Source of the DNA: an uncultured Lachnospiraceae bacterium
Lineage (GTDB): Bacteria > Bacillota > Clostridia > Lachnospirales > Lachnospiraceae
Direction: 5' to 3'
Assembly (NCBI GenBank): GCA_934899185.1
Contig: CAKXYI010000001.1
Span: 434,001 to 498,000 of the forward strand
Length of the DNA stretch: 64,000 nucleotides
Shown: one piece after another, positions 1 through 10,283 of the stretch
Layout of the letters: the number at the start of each line of letters is the position of its first letter
How positions within the stretch are numbered: position 1 is the first letter of the stretch
Position numbers and translations under genes: made by a program
Notes under the pieces: generated by a model
Database searches by the model: none
The model's input: only the letters and a program-made list of their open reading frames with translations
Told to the model about the DNA's origin: nothing

Positions 1-1783
1 CTGCTCCCTGCATCTGGATGCTAAAAGATATGTTATATCCTCCCAGATTACGATTGTAGAAAGGATCATACCCCTCAAATGCAGGATGATTTTTATACAA
101 TTTACTGCGTTCCATCGCAAGGCGAAGCATCTTCTCATCATCCTGATTGTCAAGCCCACGGCTCACAGACTCATAATGATACAAGATGACATCATTACGA
201 CATACATTATAATAACCAGCCTCTACCAATTTAAAACACAGGTCAATATCATTGTAGGCAACCGGAAATTCTTCCTCAAACCCACCGACCTCATAGAACT
301 TTGCCCTATCAACCATCAGACAGGCGCCGGTCACTGCCAGCCAGTCATATTCCACACGATTTCTCGCGAAATAATAGGACTGTGCATCATCCATATGACT
401 AAAGGCATGAGATGGTCCGCAAGTCAGGTTCAACACGCCATCATGTTGGATATCTGTAGAATCCGGGTATAAAAGTTTTGCACCAACGGCACCCACATGC
501 TCCTGTGCGGCATGTCCTGCCAGACGATCAAGCCATCCCTGATGCAGGATTCCAATATCATCATTCAAGAACAGGAAATATTTTCCGGATGCATGTTCCG
601 CACCAATATTGCACATATGTGAAAAGTTAAAAGACTGCTTCTCGTAAATGTAGTGTATATTCTTGCCTGCAATATAAGCATTGATCTTATCCTGCACATC
701 CTGCGCACTGCCATTATCCACAATAATAACCTCATAGTTCGGATAATCCGTAAACTCTATTATGGTATCCAGACAATGCTTTAAAATGTCAAAATTATCT
801 TTAGACGGAATGATGATACTTACCTTCTCATTTGTGTCATTGTGATAAACCAGACGATATTGATATTCGCCATCCACATATTCCACATCTGCATGTAGTC
901 CGCGTCGTTCGATCATTTCTTCCTTTAATTTTTTCGCCACTTCCAATGCATATGGCTTAGAATTCGGATCATAAGCTACCGACTCTTTGCGTTCGCGCCA
1001 ATGGTAAAGAATTTTGTCTACATGTCCTACGCGGCGATTTGTCGTATGCTCCATAAAACGCAAGACAAAGTCATAATCCTGACTGCCATTGTACTGTGTA
1101 CGCAGACCGCCTACTTCCTTGACGATCTCGGTTCGGTACACAGACAGGTGATTGGTATAGTTCAGGCACATAAAGGCATCCGGTGACCAATCCGGCTTAA
1201 AGAAAGGCGTATGACGGTCTTTGACAGGTATCGCAAACGTGCCTGCCTTATTCGCCTGACACTCCTCGGTAATCTTGTCCTCATCGCTATAGATAAAGTC
1301 CAGTTCCTGATTTGTATTCAGCAATGCAGTCACCTCATACAATGCCTGCGGAGCCAGAACGTCATCACAATCCATAAAGGCAATGAATTCTCCTCGCACT
1401 TCTGCAAGCCCTGTATTTGTGGCTTCTGAAATATTGCCATTTTCTTCGCGATAGACCACACGGATCTTTGGCATGTCACTATACTCTGACAGCACCTGCC
1501 GGACATTGTCCCAGGAAGAATGATCGTCCACCAGTATCAATTCCCAGTTTTCATAGGTCTGCGCTCTGACGGAATCAATGCAGTCGCGCAACATCTGGCT
1601 GGAAACATTGTAAACCGGCACCACAACAGAAATCAGAGGAACATATGCTAGTTCCCCCTGACTCCAGACCGTCGGCTCTATCTCATCTATCCACTGACGG
1701 AATATATCAATATTCTGATAATTGCCGATGCGTAACACACGCTTGATCATACGCTTGGCTTTTCTTGCTACTCGTCTTATCAT
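1..1783 (-). CDS. Tandem-domain family 2 glycosyltransferase (3' end outside window)
   Basis: Reverse-strand reading frame open from the ATG at 1783 to the window edge, about 594 codons, so the C-terminus is missing. Two GT-A type GT2 domains are visible. The first starts near residue 50 with ISVVVPVYN, then a VDDHSS nucleotide-binding strand and a DCDD metal-binding motif. The second starts near residue 335 with VSIIIPSKDN, then VDNGS and LNDD. GT2 enzymes transfer sugars from nucleotide donors at the inner membrane face; bi-domain forms build cell-surface polysaccharide backbones (family knowledge). The N-terminus is very basic (RRVARKAKRMIKR), suggesting membrane association. It lies 7 bases downstream of rmlA, so it is probably co-transcribed and could use dTDP-rhamnose; the substrate is inference. 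Confidence 0.88.
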   Translation of the reverse strand, partial: MIRRVARKAKRMIKRVLRIGNYQNIDIFRQWIDEIEPTVWSQGELAYVPLISVVVPVYNVSSQMLRDCIDSVRAQTYENWELILVDDHSSWDNVRQVLSEYSDMPKIRVVYREENGNISEATNTGLAEVRGEFIAFMDCDDVLAPQALYEVTALLNTNQELDFIYSDEDKITEECQANKAGTFAIPVKDRHTPFFKPDWSPDAFMCLNYTNHLSVYRTEIVKEVGGLRTQYNGSQDYDFVLRFMEHTTNRRVGHVDKILYHWRERKESVAYDPNSKPYALEVAKKLKEEMIERRGLHADVEYVDGEYQYRLVYHNDTNEKVSIIIPSKDNFDILKHCLDTIIEFTDYPNYEVIIVDNGSAQDVQDKINAYIAGKNIHYIYEKQSFNFSHMCNIGAEHASGKYFLFLNDDIGILHQGWLDRLAGHAAQEHVGAVGAKLLYPDSTDIQHDGVLNLTCGPSHAFSHMDDAQSYYFARNRVEYDWLAVTGACLMVDRAKFYEVGGFEEEFPVAYNDIDLCFKLVEAGYYNVCRNDVILYHYESVSRGLDNQDDEKMLRLAMERSKLYKNHPAFEGYDPFYNRNLGGYNISFSIQMQGA

Positions 1784-1790
1784 CCTGCGA

Positions 1791-2669
1791 TTATAACCCT
1801 TCTGCGATCTCCATCAAATACTTGCCATAATCTGTTTTTAAGAGCGGCTGTGCCAGTTTGACCAACTGCTCCTTATCAATAAATCCTCTCTTGTATGCGA
1901 TTTCTTCAATACAAGAAATATAAAGTCCCTGTCTCTTCTGGAATGCAGATACGAAATCTGCTGCTGCAAGAAGCATGTCATGATTTCCTGTGTCAAGCCA
2001 TGCAAATCCACGTCCCAATGTCTCTACATGCAAGTCTCCACGCTCTAAATAAGCGTTGTTTACTGCTGTGATCTCAAGTTCGCCTCTGGCAGACGGTTTG
2101 ATCGTCTTTGCGATCTCTACAACAGAATTGTCATAGAAATACAATCCCGGAACCGCATAATTTGACTTTGGTTCTGCCGGCTTTTCTTCAATAGAGATAG
2201 CTTTTCCATTCTCATCAAACTCAACCACACCATATTCCCTTGGGTCTCTGACATAATAACCAAAAATGGTTGCTCCCGGTTCATTCTCTGTTCTTTCAGC
2301 GGCACGTCTTAACACCTGTGAAAAGCTCTGTCCGTAGAAAATATTATCTCCAAGCACAAGTGCTACTGCATCTTTACCGATAAAATCTGCACCAATGATA
2401 AAGGCTTCTGCAAGTCCATTCGGCTGCTCCTGAATCGCATACTGGATATCCATACCTAACTGGCTTCCATCTCCAAGCAATTCTTCAAATACAACAACAT
2501 CTCTTGGTGTAGAGATAATCAGTACTTCTCGAATTCCTGCCAGCATCAATGTTGACAATGGATAATAAATCATTGGCTTATCATATACCGGCATGATCTG
2601 CTTGCTGATTGCCTTTGTCAGCGGATATAATCTGGTTCCTGAACCACCTGCTAAAATAATTCCTTTCAT
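1791..2669 (-). CDS. rmlA: Glucose-1-phosphate thymidylyltransferase RmlA
   Basis: 292 residues, the normal RmlA length. It catalyses dTTP + glucose-1-phosphate to dTDP-glucose, the first step of dTDP-L-rhamnose synthesis, in the cytosol. The N-terminal nucleotide-binding signature [11 protein letters not shown] is at residues 8-18, followed by [17 protein letters not shown]. Later come VLGDNIFYG and [20 protein letters not shown], all typical of RmlA. The start is supported by an AGGAGGAA ribosome binding site 6 bases upstream. It is one base downstream of glf and 7 bases upstream of the tandem glycosyltransferase. The other rhamnose genes (rmlB, rmlD) are 10-14 kb away in the same locus and strand. 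Confidence 0.97.
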   Translation of the reverse strand: MKGIILAGGSGTRLYPLTKAISKQIMPVYDKPMIYYPLSTLMLAGIREVLIISTPRDVVVFEELLGDGSQLGMDIQYAIQEQPNGLAEAFIIGADFIGKDAVALVLGDNIFYGQSFSQVLRRAAERTENEPGATIFGYYVRDPREYGVVEFDENGKAISIEEKPAEPKSNYAVPGLYFYDNSVVEIAKTIKPSARGELEITAVNNAYLERGDLHVETLGRGFAWLDTGNHDMLLAAADFVSAFQKRQGLYISCIEEIAYKRGFIDKEQLVKLAQPLLKTDYGKYLMEIAEGL

Positions 2670-2670
2670 C

Positions 2671-3789
2671 TTAGAATTCCTCCTTTACGCACTCCAGTGC
2701 TGCCATGAGCACCTTGTCCATATCGTAATACTTGTACTGTCCCAAACGTCCGCCAAAGATCACATTGCCTTCCTTGGCTGCAAGTTCAGCATATTTTTCA
2801 TAAAGAGCATTGTTCTTCTCGTTATTTACCGGATAGTATGGCTCTACGCCCGGCTTCCACTCAGAAGAGTATTCTCTTGAGATAATGGTCGTCGGCTGCT
2901 TGCCAAACTCAAAGTGCTTGTGCTCAATGATACGGGTATATGGAACTTCGCGCTCTGTATAGTTGACTACGGCGTTGCCCTGATAGTTTTCCATATCCAG
3001 TTTCTCTGTCTCAAAGCGGACAGAACGATACTCCAGTGGTCCAAACTTAGAATCAAAATACTCATCGATCTGACCTGTAAAAAGGATCCGATCATAAGAA
3101 ACTTCGGTGCCGTCAGATAACTTGCCGGACTTTTTCAGATCAAAGAAATCCTCGCCGGTAACGACATCAATGCCATCCAGCATCTTCTCAACGATCTGTG
3201 TATAACCGCCCATTGGAATTCCCTGGAAACGGTCATTAAAGTAGTTGTTGTCATAGGTAAAGCGCATCGGCAGTCTCTTGATGATAAATGCCGGAAGTTC
3301 CGTACAATCTCTTCCCCACTGCTTCTCGGTATAGCCCTTGACCAGTTTCTCATAGACATCTTTACCGGCAAGAGACAATGCCTGTTCCTCCAAATTCTTT
3401 GGCTCGTCGATATCGTACTCTGCCTTCTGCTTCTCGATAATATCCTTAGCCTCCTGCGGTGTGCGGATGCCCCACATCTTGCTAAAGGTGTTCATATTGA
3501 ACGGCAGGTTGTAAAGTTCATCCTTGTAAACTGCGATCGGAGAGTTGATATAATTGTTAAACTCTGCAAACTGATTGATATATTCCCAGATATCCTTGTC
3601 CGAGGTATGGAAGATATGCGCACCGTAAACATGTACGTTGATACCATCTACTTCCTTGGTATAAATATTGCCCGCGATATGATCACGCTTATCAATAACA
3701 AGTACTTCCTTTCCTCTCTTTTTTGCTTCGTATGCAAATGTGGCTCCGAAAAGTCCAGCACCTACTACGAGATAGTCATAATGCTTCAT
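2671..3789 (-). CDS. glf: UDP-galactopyranose mutase
   Basis: 372 residues, family-typical. It interconverts UDP-galactopyranose and UDP-galactofuranose using reduced FAD. The N-terminus has the dinucleotide-binding [17 protein letters not shown]. It is followed by the mutase-specific segments [37 protein letters not shown] and, at the C-terminus, [14 protein letters not shown]. The product is the donor for the GlfT2-like transferase at 7387-9315, giving a consistent galactofuranose module. A good promoter (TTGTAT-17-TACAAT) and the terminator of the preceding protease gene lie just upstream, so glf probably starts a transcription unit glf-rmlA-glycosyltransferase. Confidence 0.97.
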   Translation of the reverse strand: MKHYDYLVVGAGLFGATFAYEAKKRGKEVLVIDKRDHIAGNIYTKEVDGINVHVYGAHIFHTSDKDIWEYINQFAEFNNYINSPIAVYKDELYNLPFNMNTFSKMWGIRTPQEAKDIIEKQKAEYDIDEPKNLEEQALSLAGKDVYEKLVKGYTEKQWGRDCTELPAFIIKRLPMRFTYDNNYFNDRFQGIPMGGYTQIVEKMLDGIDVVTGEDFFDLKKSGKLSDGTEVSYDRILFTGQIDEYFDSKFGPLEYRSVRFETEKLDMENYQGNAVVNYTEREVPYTRIIEHKHFEFGKQPTTIISREYSSEWKPGVEPYYPVNNEKNNALYEKYAELAAKEGNVIFGGRLGQYKYYDMDKVLMAALECVKEEF

Positions 3790-3835
3790 AATCTCTGTCT
3801 TCCTTTCTTATTTAAATCCGAACATAGTTAATTGT

Positions 3836-3864
3836 ATTGTAGCAATTTTGATGGTAGAATACAA
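3836..3864 (-). promoter_or_regulatory. Probable vegetative promoter of glf-rmlA
   Basis: Read on the minus strand: -35 TTGTAT (3864-3859), 17-base spacer, -10 TACAAT (3841-3836), about 45 bases upstream of the glf start. It lies downstream of the terminator of the protease gene, so it would restart transcription for the left part of the locus. Confidence 0.5.
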
Positions 3865-3897
3865 GATTTCCGCGGTAAATGCTCGTATAAAAGAAAA

Positions 3898-3925
3898 AGC
3901 AGAAGACATTTTCCTGTCTCCTGCT
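3898..3925 (-). terminator. Intrinsic terminator of the protease gene
   Basis: Minus-strand hairpin with arms AGCAGGAGACA and TGTCTTCTGCT (one mismatch) and a 6-base loop, followed on that strand by TTTTTC. It begins 8 bases after the stop codon of the M6 protease gene. Confidence 0.7.
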
Positions 3926-3933
3926 CAATCCTA

Positions 3934-6900
3934 TTAATTTCCTTTTCGTCCTTCAACATATCCCCACTTTATATAATGCTCATAATACAGTGGCAGTTGA
4001 TTACCGTATGCCTGTTGCAGATCCCGGTATCTCGCCTTGTAGTTCTGTACGATAAAGTTCGTCTTAGCCATACGTCCCTCATTCATTCCATACTTGACAA
4101 AATGTGCCAAAATAGCCTGGTCATCATTTCCAAAGACTTGATAGACATCTGGATTATTTGAAACATAATACGCATAGTCATAAACTCTTCCATAATCTAC
4201 GCCATTATATATAGTCGTTGCTCCTTGCATCGTCGCACAACCTGTGCCTTTTCGACCTTCCAGTACACCATATTTTATATAGTGCATATAATATGCCTTT
4301 AAATCCATTCCATACACTCTGCGTAAATCACCATATTGTAAGCGGTATGAATTCACATTAAAAGTTGTTTTTGCACAACGCCCCTCCTTCATTCCATAAT
4401 TTATAAAGTGGAGCAGCACAGCCTGGTCATCATCTCCATAGGCAGCATATACATCCGGATTACCATGTATATAATCATTGTAATCATAAACCGATGCATA
4501 ATCTACACCATTCCAAACAGTAAGACCGTTTTGTAGTGTTTTACATCCCGTTCCTTTTCGACCTTCATGCATACCATATTGTATATAATGCATATAATAC
4601 GCTCTTAAATTTCCCCCATATGCTCTGCGCAAGTCGCTATATTGCAAGCGATACGAATTTACATCAAACGATGCTTTTGCCTGGCGTCCTTCATTCATTC
4701 CATAATTCACAAAATGATACAATAACTGCGTATTATCATAGCCATAGACTTGCTTCAAGTCACCGTATCTATCCGCATAGTAATATGGATCAAATACACC
4801 GCTATAATCTACACCATTATAGTATGCAATATACGGACGCGATACCGGTTTTGTTTCCGGTTGTGGTATCGGTTGTGGTATCGGTGTTGGTGTTGGTTCC
4901 GGCTCTGGCGCTGGTTCCGGCTCTGGCGCTGGTTCCGGCTCTGGTTTTGGTCCCGGTTCTGGTTTTGGTTCTGGTTCCGGTTCTGGTTCCGGTTCTGGTT
5001 GACTTGGATTCTCCCCATCAATAGCATCATAACTTCGGACATCCATAGCACCGTCCGTTTGTGGCGTTACAGCACAATAGATTTTACCATTCATTCTTTC
5101 CAAGGCAAGACCGATTGCAGGTGAATACACTGTACTGCCAAGTTGTGAAAGTGCTGTCACATCAGACAACGCTGCCGTATAAGCATACGCCTTACCATCT
5201 GCTGCCACAGATGCAATATATATTTTTTCCTGCCCAACTGTCATTCCAAGATCCAACAGGTTATTTCCTACAGATGATAATTCCTTCGTTGTACACGTGT
5301 TATCATTACAATCTATGATATATAGTTTCGCACTTGATGTGCTGTCATTCGCTAAAAGATAAACATTCCCTGACGCAGACGCAACATTCAGTTTTTTCGC
5401 ATAACCACTAGTATCTTTTACAAGATTCGTCCAGCCATTCTGCTCCCAAACCCAGGCAGATGTTACTTTTTTTGTAAAATCTCCACATGCAATTGCCGGT
5501 TTACCGTTGTATGCAAAAATCACCGGATTTACCACATAAGAAACATCCAATTCTGTTCCCACATCCTGCCAACTGCCATTTTGAAGCACCTGTAATTTTG
5601 GATTTTTCTCATTCTTCGCCACAAATGTATAGAGTTGTTGATTGACCACACCTAATGTCGGGCTATTGGATGCATAGCCTCCAATTGTTGCTGTTGTTTT
5701 CCATGTTCCATTCGCATATTGCTTCAAAATAGTTTTGTTATTCCGATAATCTGATACAAGGACATATACTTTACCATCGCAGATTGCCATAGCTGATGCA
5801 CTTGCTGTGTTCTCCATGCACTTTCCAAGGTTCGTCCAATTTTTTCCATCATATTTTAAAACAGATGCTGTATTTGTATTGGTCGCCAGTACATATAAAT
5901 TCTGACCATCCACTACCGTTTGTACACCCTTCGCTGCAATTTCAGAAAACGGGTTGGTTCCGTTTGCACTCGTAACAGATTCCCATAAATTCATGGTTCC
6001 GTATTCTGGAAAAGAAATATCAAAGGTAATTGAATGATCATCCTGAGAAACCACATGTATCTCTATTCCAGAATTCTGACCATCACTATAACAAATAGCA
6101 TTATCCGCTATTGTCTTTGTCAGATCCTTTGTCCCTATGCATTGTCTCGTAGCCTTATACGCACTCATACCAACCTGTGCATTTGCTATTTCTCCTGCAG
6201 ATGATGTCAGGCCCGTATCTCCTGGTCTGCAAACATAAATATAGTCATTTCCCTGCAGATTTCCTGTTGCGGCATACGTTGGATTCACACGATACACTAG
6301 CAATCCATCCGCTTGTAGATTTGTCTGGTCTAATTCTGCTGTATACTTATTCCCCGACTGGCGATATTCCACCACAAAATATTCACTCGACGAAAACGGT
6401 GTGTAAAATTTATACGCCTGTTGTTTGCTACTGTCCGCATATGCACTGTCCATGTCATACAACGTATAGGTTGCATTGGTTGCTGCTTTTGTCGGCACAT
6501 TCGTCCAACCAATATTTTCTCGTGTAGTTGCCAACAATGCCGGTCTTCCCAGAGAACCTGCCATCAAATCCCACATCCCAACCGGTGTTCCGCTCATCCC
6601 GGTTGTTCGATAATAATCTGGTATACCAAATGTATGTACATATTCATGTGCTGCCGTCGGCACATCAAAAGAATCCCAAAAAGTTCCTGCAGACGTAACA
6701 GAAGTACACGTTTCCAAAACATTATAATAACCAATGGTTTTCCCTGCAAATGTATACCCATTTCCTGCATTCGTTGTATGAGGGGTAAATTGACCGCTAC
6801 TAGGAACAGATGCCAAAATCATCATATTATCAATTGCCCCATCACCATTTTGATCTAATACAGAACCATCATAATCGGGATATTTTGCAGACAGCTTTTG

Positions 6901-7338
6901 TGCTATCTCCGCAACCATGGAAATCTCGTTTGATCCTTGGTAATTGGCAATATTTCCATCCAGTGTAATATACTCAACATTTTCGTTTTGTGTTGTCTGT
7001 GGGAAAACAGACTCCACCTTATGTTGCCCCCCAGACACTTTGCTCAGATACTCACGAAAAGAACCAATCGCAAATTTATCATTCTCTCCATTAAAACGCC
7101 GTTGTAACAATCCCCAATATGTGCTCGGTGCTCCCGCAATTTGTGATGTATACGGTGTATTATAGCCCGTGTTTTCATCCCCTGTTGTATCGCCTTGAAA
7201 ACGCACAAGTACAACTAGATTTGCCGATCCCCCTATAGATGGTGCAGCCTGTATTTCCAATGGATTTACCAGTTGTACTAACAATAGCAAACCTAGTGCC
7301 ATGCCACGTAAACAATTCCTTCTATTTTTTTTTGCCAT
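3934..7338 (-). CDS. Secreted M6-type metalloprotease with Pro/Glu linker and three C-terminal repeats
   Basis: About 1134 residues from the ATG at 7338, which has GAGGAAG just upstream; an in-frame ATG at 7356 lacks a site. A basic N-terminus, hydrophobic [10 protein letters not shown] and QAA cleavage region form a signal peptide. The peptidase domain carries [11 protein letters not shown] near residue 231, an HExxHxxGxxD zinc motif of the M6 (immune inhibitor A-like) family, followed by [19 protein letters not shown] loop near residue 165 looks calcium-binding. Residues of roughly 440-780 resemble repeated beta-propeller-like strands ([16 protein letters not shown]). Then come a Pro-Glu-rich linker (DNA 4855-5005) and three ~100-residue repeats. 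There is no LPxTG anchor, so the repeats may hold the protein to the wall (inference). It sits inside a polysaccharide locus, 48 bases after the GlfT2-like gene. Confidence 0.85.
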   Translation of the reverse strand: MAKKNRRNCLRGMALGLLLLVQLVNPLEIQAAPSIGGSANLVVLVRFQGDTTGDENTGYNTPYTSQIAGAPSTYWGLLQRRFNGENDKFAIGSFREYLSKVSGGQHKVESVFPQTTQNENVEYITLDGNIANYQGSNEISMVAEIAQKLSAKYPDYDGSVLDQNGDGAIDNMMILASVPSSGQFTPHTTNAGNGYTFAGKTIGYYNVLETCTSVTSAGTFWDSFDVPTAAHEYVHTFGIPDYYRTTGMSGTPVGMWDLMAGSLGRPALLATTRENIGWTNVPTKAATNATYTLYDMDSAYADSSKQQAYKFYTPFSSSEYFVVEYRQSGNKYTAELDQTNLQADGLLVYRVNPTYAATGNLQGNDYIYVCRPGDTGLTSSAGEIANAQVGMSAYKATRQCIGTKDLTKTIADNAICYSDGQNSGIEIHVVSQDDHSITFDISFPEYGTMNLWESVTSANGTNPFSEIAAKGVQTVVDGQNLYVLATNTNTASVLKYDGKNWTNLGKCMENTASASAMAICDGKVYVLVSDYRNNKTILKQYANGTWKTTATIGGYASNSPTLGVVNQQLYTFVAKNEKNPKLQVLQNGSWQDVGTELDVSYVVNPVIFAYNGKPAIACGDFTKKVTSAWVWEQNGWTNLVKDTSGYAKKLNVASASGNVYLLANDSTSSAKLYIIDCNDNTCTTKELSSVGNNLLDLGMTVGQEKIYIASVAADGKAYAYTAALSDVTALSQLGSTVYSPAIGLALERMNGKIYCAVTPQTDGAMDVRSYDAIDGENPSQPEPEPEPEPEPKPEPGPKPEPEPAPEPEPAPEPEPTPTPIPQPIPQPETKPVSRPYIAYYNGVDYSGVFDPYYYADRYGDLKQVYGYDNTQLLYHFVNYGMNEGRQAKASFDVNSYRLQYSDLRRAYGGNLRAYYMHYIQYGMHEGRKGTGCKTLQNGLTVWNGVDYASVYDYNDYIHGNPDVYAAYGDDDQAVLLHFINYGMKEGRCAKTTFNVNSYRLQYGDLRRVYGMDLKAYYMHYIKYGVLEGRKGTGCATMQGATTIYNGVDYGRVYDYAYYVSNNPDVYQVFGNDDQAILAHFVKYGMNEGRMAKTNFIVQNYKARYRDLQQAYGNQLPLYYEHYIKWGYVEGRKGN
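3937..4830 (-). repeat. Three ~100-residue C-terminal repeats, each a doubled ~50-residue unit
   Basis: Copies lie at about 4830-4520, 4519-4214 and 4213-3937. Each starts with NGVDYxxVYD and contains two half-units ending in HFxxYGMxEGR and HYIxYGxxEGRKGxG. Conserved positions are Y-D-L in the first helix-like half and EGR at each end. Similar modules are known at the C-termini of secreted proteins in Lachnospiraceae, to my knowledge without an established function. Confidence 0.85.
4855..5005 (-). repeat. Pro-Glu(-Pro-Ala/Lys/Gly) low-complexity linker coding repeat
   Basis: The DNA is a tandem array of short ggttccggctctgg-like units encoding about 50 residues of alternating proline and glutamate with a few Lys, Ala, Gly and Thr. 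It separates the catalytic part from the C-terminal repeats and would be a rigid, extended spacer reaching through the wall. The short-unit array may vary in length between strains by slippage. Confidence 0.8.
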
Positions 7339-7386
7339 CCACTTCCTCACTTTCATTGTATGAAATTTATTCTTTTCCTTGTTATA

Positions 7387-9315
7387 TTAAATTCCTAAAT
7401 ATTGTTCCCAGTATCCAAGGCTCGTGATCTCTTTTTTTGCCTCTGCCCACTGCTGCATCATTGCATCATGGTTTTTTCTGATCTTCTTCATCATCTTCAG
7501 ATAGTCGCACAAATCTTTCCAGCCCCTTGCATAACTTTTCTCTGTCATATAGCCTTTGCGCTTTTCTTCATCATAGTGGAAGATCTTCTTAGCGCCAAAA
7601 GCAATACCACTATCGCGCAGTCCGGCGACTTTGAGCGCCCTTGTGCTCGGAAGGATCCAGCGTATGATCGCCCAGACACTCCATGCCAGATAGTGGCTGT
7701 GGAATCCATTTTCTTCTACCATATCCTCGGTCAGCCCATAGGCAGACAATTCCTCGTATTTATAATTATACTTGGTCAGTGCTGCGTGTTTCTCAAGCGG
7801 ATCCAAGGTCTTAAAGAAGTCCGGTCCCTTGTAAAAATCATCGACAGCCTCATAGATGATCTCTGCGTCTTCATAACGATAACGGTTCAAGGCACCGACA
7901 ATACGGTTTGACAAATGGTGGATCACATCGTCTGCTGTCGCACAGTTTTTAGATCCTGCCATACCGATCAGCATATTGCGGATATCGTAATAGGTCATAC
8001 GTGTTGCCGCCTTGTTGATCCCCTGCGGATGCCATACGCAGATACCATTTAAAAGGATGGTACCATTCTTCTCATTTCGCACCCCATATTCCATATCATC
8101 ATAATGGATAAACAAAGGTATCGGCAGATTATCTTCCGTAATAATGGAAGTTGGTATCACACTGTACCACCAGCCACTGTAATTGATCGGATTCTCGCAT
8201 TCATTGGTAGCAACACATTCCTGTCTGCGCAGATCCCACATCTTATTATAAAAAGTTACCTGCGTGCCACGCCATCTTGCCCCGGCCTCAAACTGCTTAT
8301 AGCGAAGATTTAACATGAACATTTCGCCGCCAACCATCATATCATGATGTCCTTCATCAACAAATTGCAGGAAATGATAAGTACGCTCCAACACATCAGT
8401 AGAAAGAATGATATCATCATCCATCAGGATAATATGGGTAAAAGGCGAATCCTCGCGATGGAACAGAGACTCGATCATGGTTCTGGTAAATCCACCTGCC
8501 CCACCGGCATTTTTATTCGGGAAAAGATGCACTTTATCACTCTGGAAAGTATCCTCTGGCACCGTCTGTCCGTTATCTGATATATAAATTTCTACATGAT
8601 CACACAATGGCGACTCGCCATTATTGCTGATCTTATCCAGTACCAGATTCACATTTTTCTTTAAAAATTCCTCTCTCTGGAAGGTACAGATGCCAAGTAC
8701 CAGTTCCACCGGATTGGCATCCTCTTTCTCTACGTCTGTGGTATATGCTCCCGACAGGAGATAAACCGCATCATCACGCGGCGCCATCGTGATATAGTAA
8801 ATGCCCTCATCGGCCAATTCGGAAAAATGGATGGTCGTCCTGATCGCCTGCTGCCCCTGATCCGTTACAAAGGCTTCTGTCTCCTGCGGACAGTCCATCT
8901 CCTGTCTTTTATTGTGCAGGAAACTGTACATGGTCTCCTCATCCGGGAACTCCTGCCACATATGCTCTGTTTCTACCATGCCAACCGCCTGGTAGGCTCT
9001 GACTTCTACCGGGCCACTGGTCACGATCTCCAATGCCAGATTCGACAACTTGGTGTATTTCTTCCATTTTCCAATGGAAAAAGCATTGAAATACGTATCC
9101 AGGGATAAGATCTCTCCCTGCTTGATCTCAAGTGGGAAAGATTCTGCTGCCACTTCCGATGCTTTCACGCCATCGATCAACTTATGGAACATGACATCCC
9201 CATCATCATATGGATAGGTCGTAATATCTCTTCCCTCTGTATCTACTTTTCTAAAATACATCCCCCACTCATTGCATACTTCTTTGCTTGGTCCGATCAA
9301 CTTCTGAATAATCAC
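7387..9315 (-). CDS. GlfT2-like galactofuranosyltransferase
   Basis: 642 residues from a GTG at 9315, close to the ~637 residues of mycobacterial GlfT2. A longer frame from 9372 exists, but AGGAGG lies 8 bases before the GTG, and the GTG overlaps the upstream stop by four bases (GTGA), so this start is preferred. The N-terminal ~180 residues would be the beta-rich domain. The GT-A domain follows with VELVLGICTFQRE, YISDNGQ, GGAGGFTRTM, the metal-binding LMDDDI and a SGWWYSVIP tryptophan pair as in GlfT2. A later WHPQG histidine also fits the family. GlfT2 enzymes polymerise galactofuranose from UDP-Galf (family knowledge); glf in the same locus would supply the donor. Polymer and linkage are not known. 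Confidence 0.85.
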   Translation of the reverse strand: MIIQKLIGPSKEVCNEWGMYFRKVDTEGRDITTYPYDDGDVMFHKLIDGVKASEVAAESFPLEIKQGEILSLDTYFNAFSIGKWKKYTKLSNLALEIVTSGPVEVRAYQAVGMVETEHMWQEFPDEETMYSFLHNKRQEMDCPQETEAFVTDQGQQAIRTTIHFSELADEGIYYITMAPRDDAVYLLSGAYTTDVEKEDANPVELVLGICTFQREEFLKKNVNLVLDKISNNGESPLCDHVEIYISDNGQTVPEDTFQSDKVHLFPNKNAGGAGGFTRTMIESLFHREDSPFTHIILMDDDIILSTDVLERTYHFLQFVDEGHHDMMVGGEMFMLNLRYKQFEAGARWRGTQVTFYNKMWDLRRQECVATNECENPINYSGWWYSVIPTSIITEDNLPIPLFIHYDDMEYGVRNEKNGTILLNGICVWHPQGINKAATRMTYYDIRNMLIGMAGSKNCATADDVIHHLSNRIVGALNRYRYEDAEIIYEAVDDFYKGPDFFKTLDPLEKHAALTKYNYKYEELSAYGLTEDMVEENGFHSHYLAWSVWAIIRWILPSTRALKVAGLRDSGIAFGAKKIFHYDEEKRKGYMTEKSYARGWKDLCDYLKMMKKIRKNHDAMMQQWAEAKKEITSLGYWEQYLGI

Positions 9316-10241
9316 TGTTTTATTCCTCCTATCTCCGGCGCGAATCGCACGCCTGCCGTCATACCTTTCCACATCGTGGCAATGCGCATTTTCCTTCCGT
9401 CCCTGCTCTTAAACAGGACACGCATCATATTTAGGAAAAACGCTGCAAAATAAATACAGACTTCTTTTGCCCCACGTCTCTTTGCCGTGCACAGATCATT
9501 GCGAAATGCATAAAAATATCTTGGCACACGTTCTATATCATCGATCACGATATTACTCCCGGCATTGGTCTTCATTTTGTGGATAACCACGCTCTCTTTA
9601 ACATGAAAGCATGGATAAGTTCCCGATACCCGGAGCGTGTATTCCTTATCATCGCCCCAGATGAAATACTCCCTGATTGGAAGCCCCATGTTCTCTACTG
9701 CCTCTCTTGTAAAAAGCAGTGACACAAAGGTTGCACTGTCCACCGCCTGTAGGGTCAACATATTTTCTGCATCCTTGCCGGATATAGAAAGCGCCTGTCC
9801 CACATAGTGCTGACGGTTCATCTGGCAAGGACTGCCATCCGTCCAAAGGACAGTTGATGAGACAAAACCGACCTCATTTCCGGCGCATGCCATGCCATCC
9901 AATAATTTTTGTAAGGCATCTGTCTGCGGTATTGTATCATCATCCATGATCCAGATGGCATCCGCGCCCTGCTCATATGCCCATTTCATGCCGGTATAAA
10001 ATCCACCGGCGCCACCTGTATTCTCTGCCAGATGGATGGCATAGATCTGCTTACCTCCGGCATTGTCTGTCGATAGTACGCCATCTATCCACTCTTTTGT
10101 GCCATCCGTACTGGCATTATCCACAAGAAGAATATCTAATTGTGTATTCCGGTCTACTTCCTGCTCTCGAAGAGCCTGTAGACACTCTTTCAATAAATCT
10201 ATCCGATTGTATGTGACGACTACTGCTGTTATATGTTGCAT
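9312..10241 (-). CDS. Family 2 glycosyltransferase (GlfT1/rhamnosyl-type)
   Basis: 309 residues. GT2 features are TAVVVTYNR at the N-terminus, LLVDNASTDGT, GGAGGFYTGMKWAYEQG, the IMDDD metal motif near residue 97 and a late WGDDKEY plus HKMKTNAG. The GGAGGF-MDDD pattern is shared with the GlfT2-like neighbour and with the GT2 at 12116-13033, which suggests one subfamily using related donors such as UDP-Galf or dTDP-rhamnose (inference). It ends in a four-base overlap with the GlfT2-like start, implying translational coupling. Confidence 0.88.
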   Translation of the reverse strand: MQHITAVVVTYNRIDLLKECLQALREQEVDRNTQLDILLVDNASTDGTKEWIDGVLSTDNAGGKQIYAIHLAENTGGAGGFYTGMKWAYEQGADAIWIMDDDTIPQTDALQKLLDGMACAGNEVGFVSSTVLWTDGSPCQMNRQHYVGQALSISGKDAENMLTLQAVDSATFVSLLFTREAVENMGLPIREYFIWGDDKEYTLRVSGTYPCFHVKESVVIHKMKTNAGSNIVIDDIERVPRYFYAFRNDLCTAKRRGAKEVCIYFAAFFLNMMRVLFKSRDGRKMRIATMWKGMTAGVRFAPEIGGIKQ

Positions 10242-10283
10242 CCTGCTCTCACACTCTTACCTTTCCATCCATTTTCTGTCCTA

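Noticed and set aside
4855-5005. Possible CRISPR or satellite array
   Set aside because: The units are short, in frame and encode a Pro/Glu linker; there are no spacers.
4536-5124. Plus-strand low-complexity frames (Val/Leu/Pro or Trp/Arg rich)
   Set aside because: Shadows of the Pro-Glu coding repeat of the protease on the other strand.
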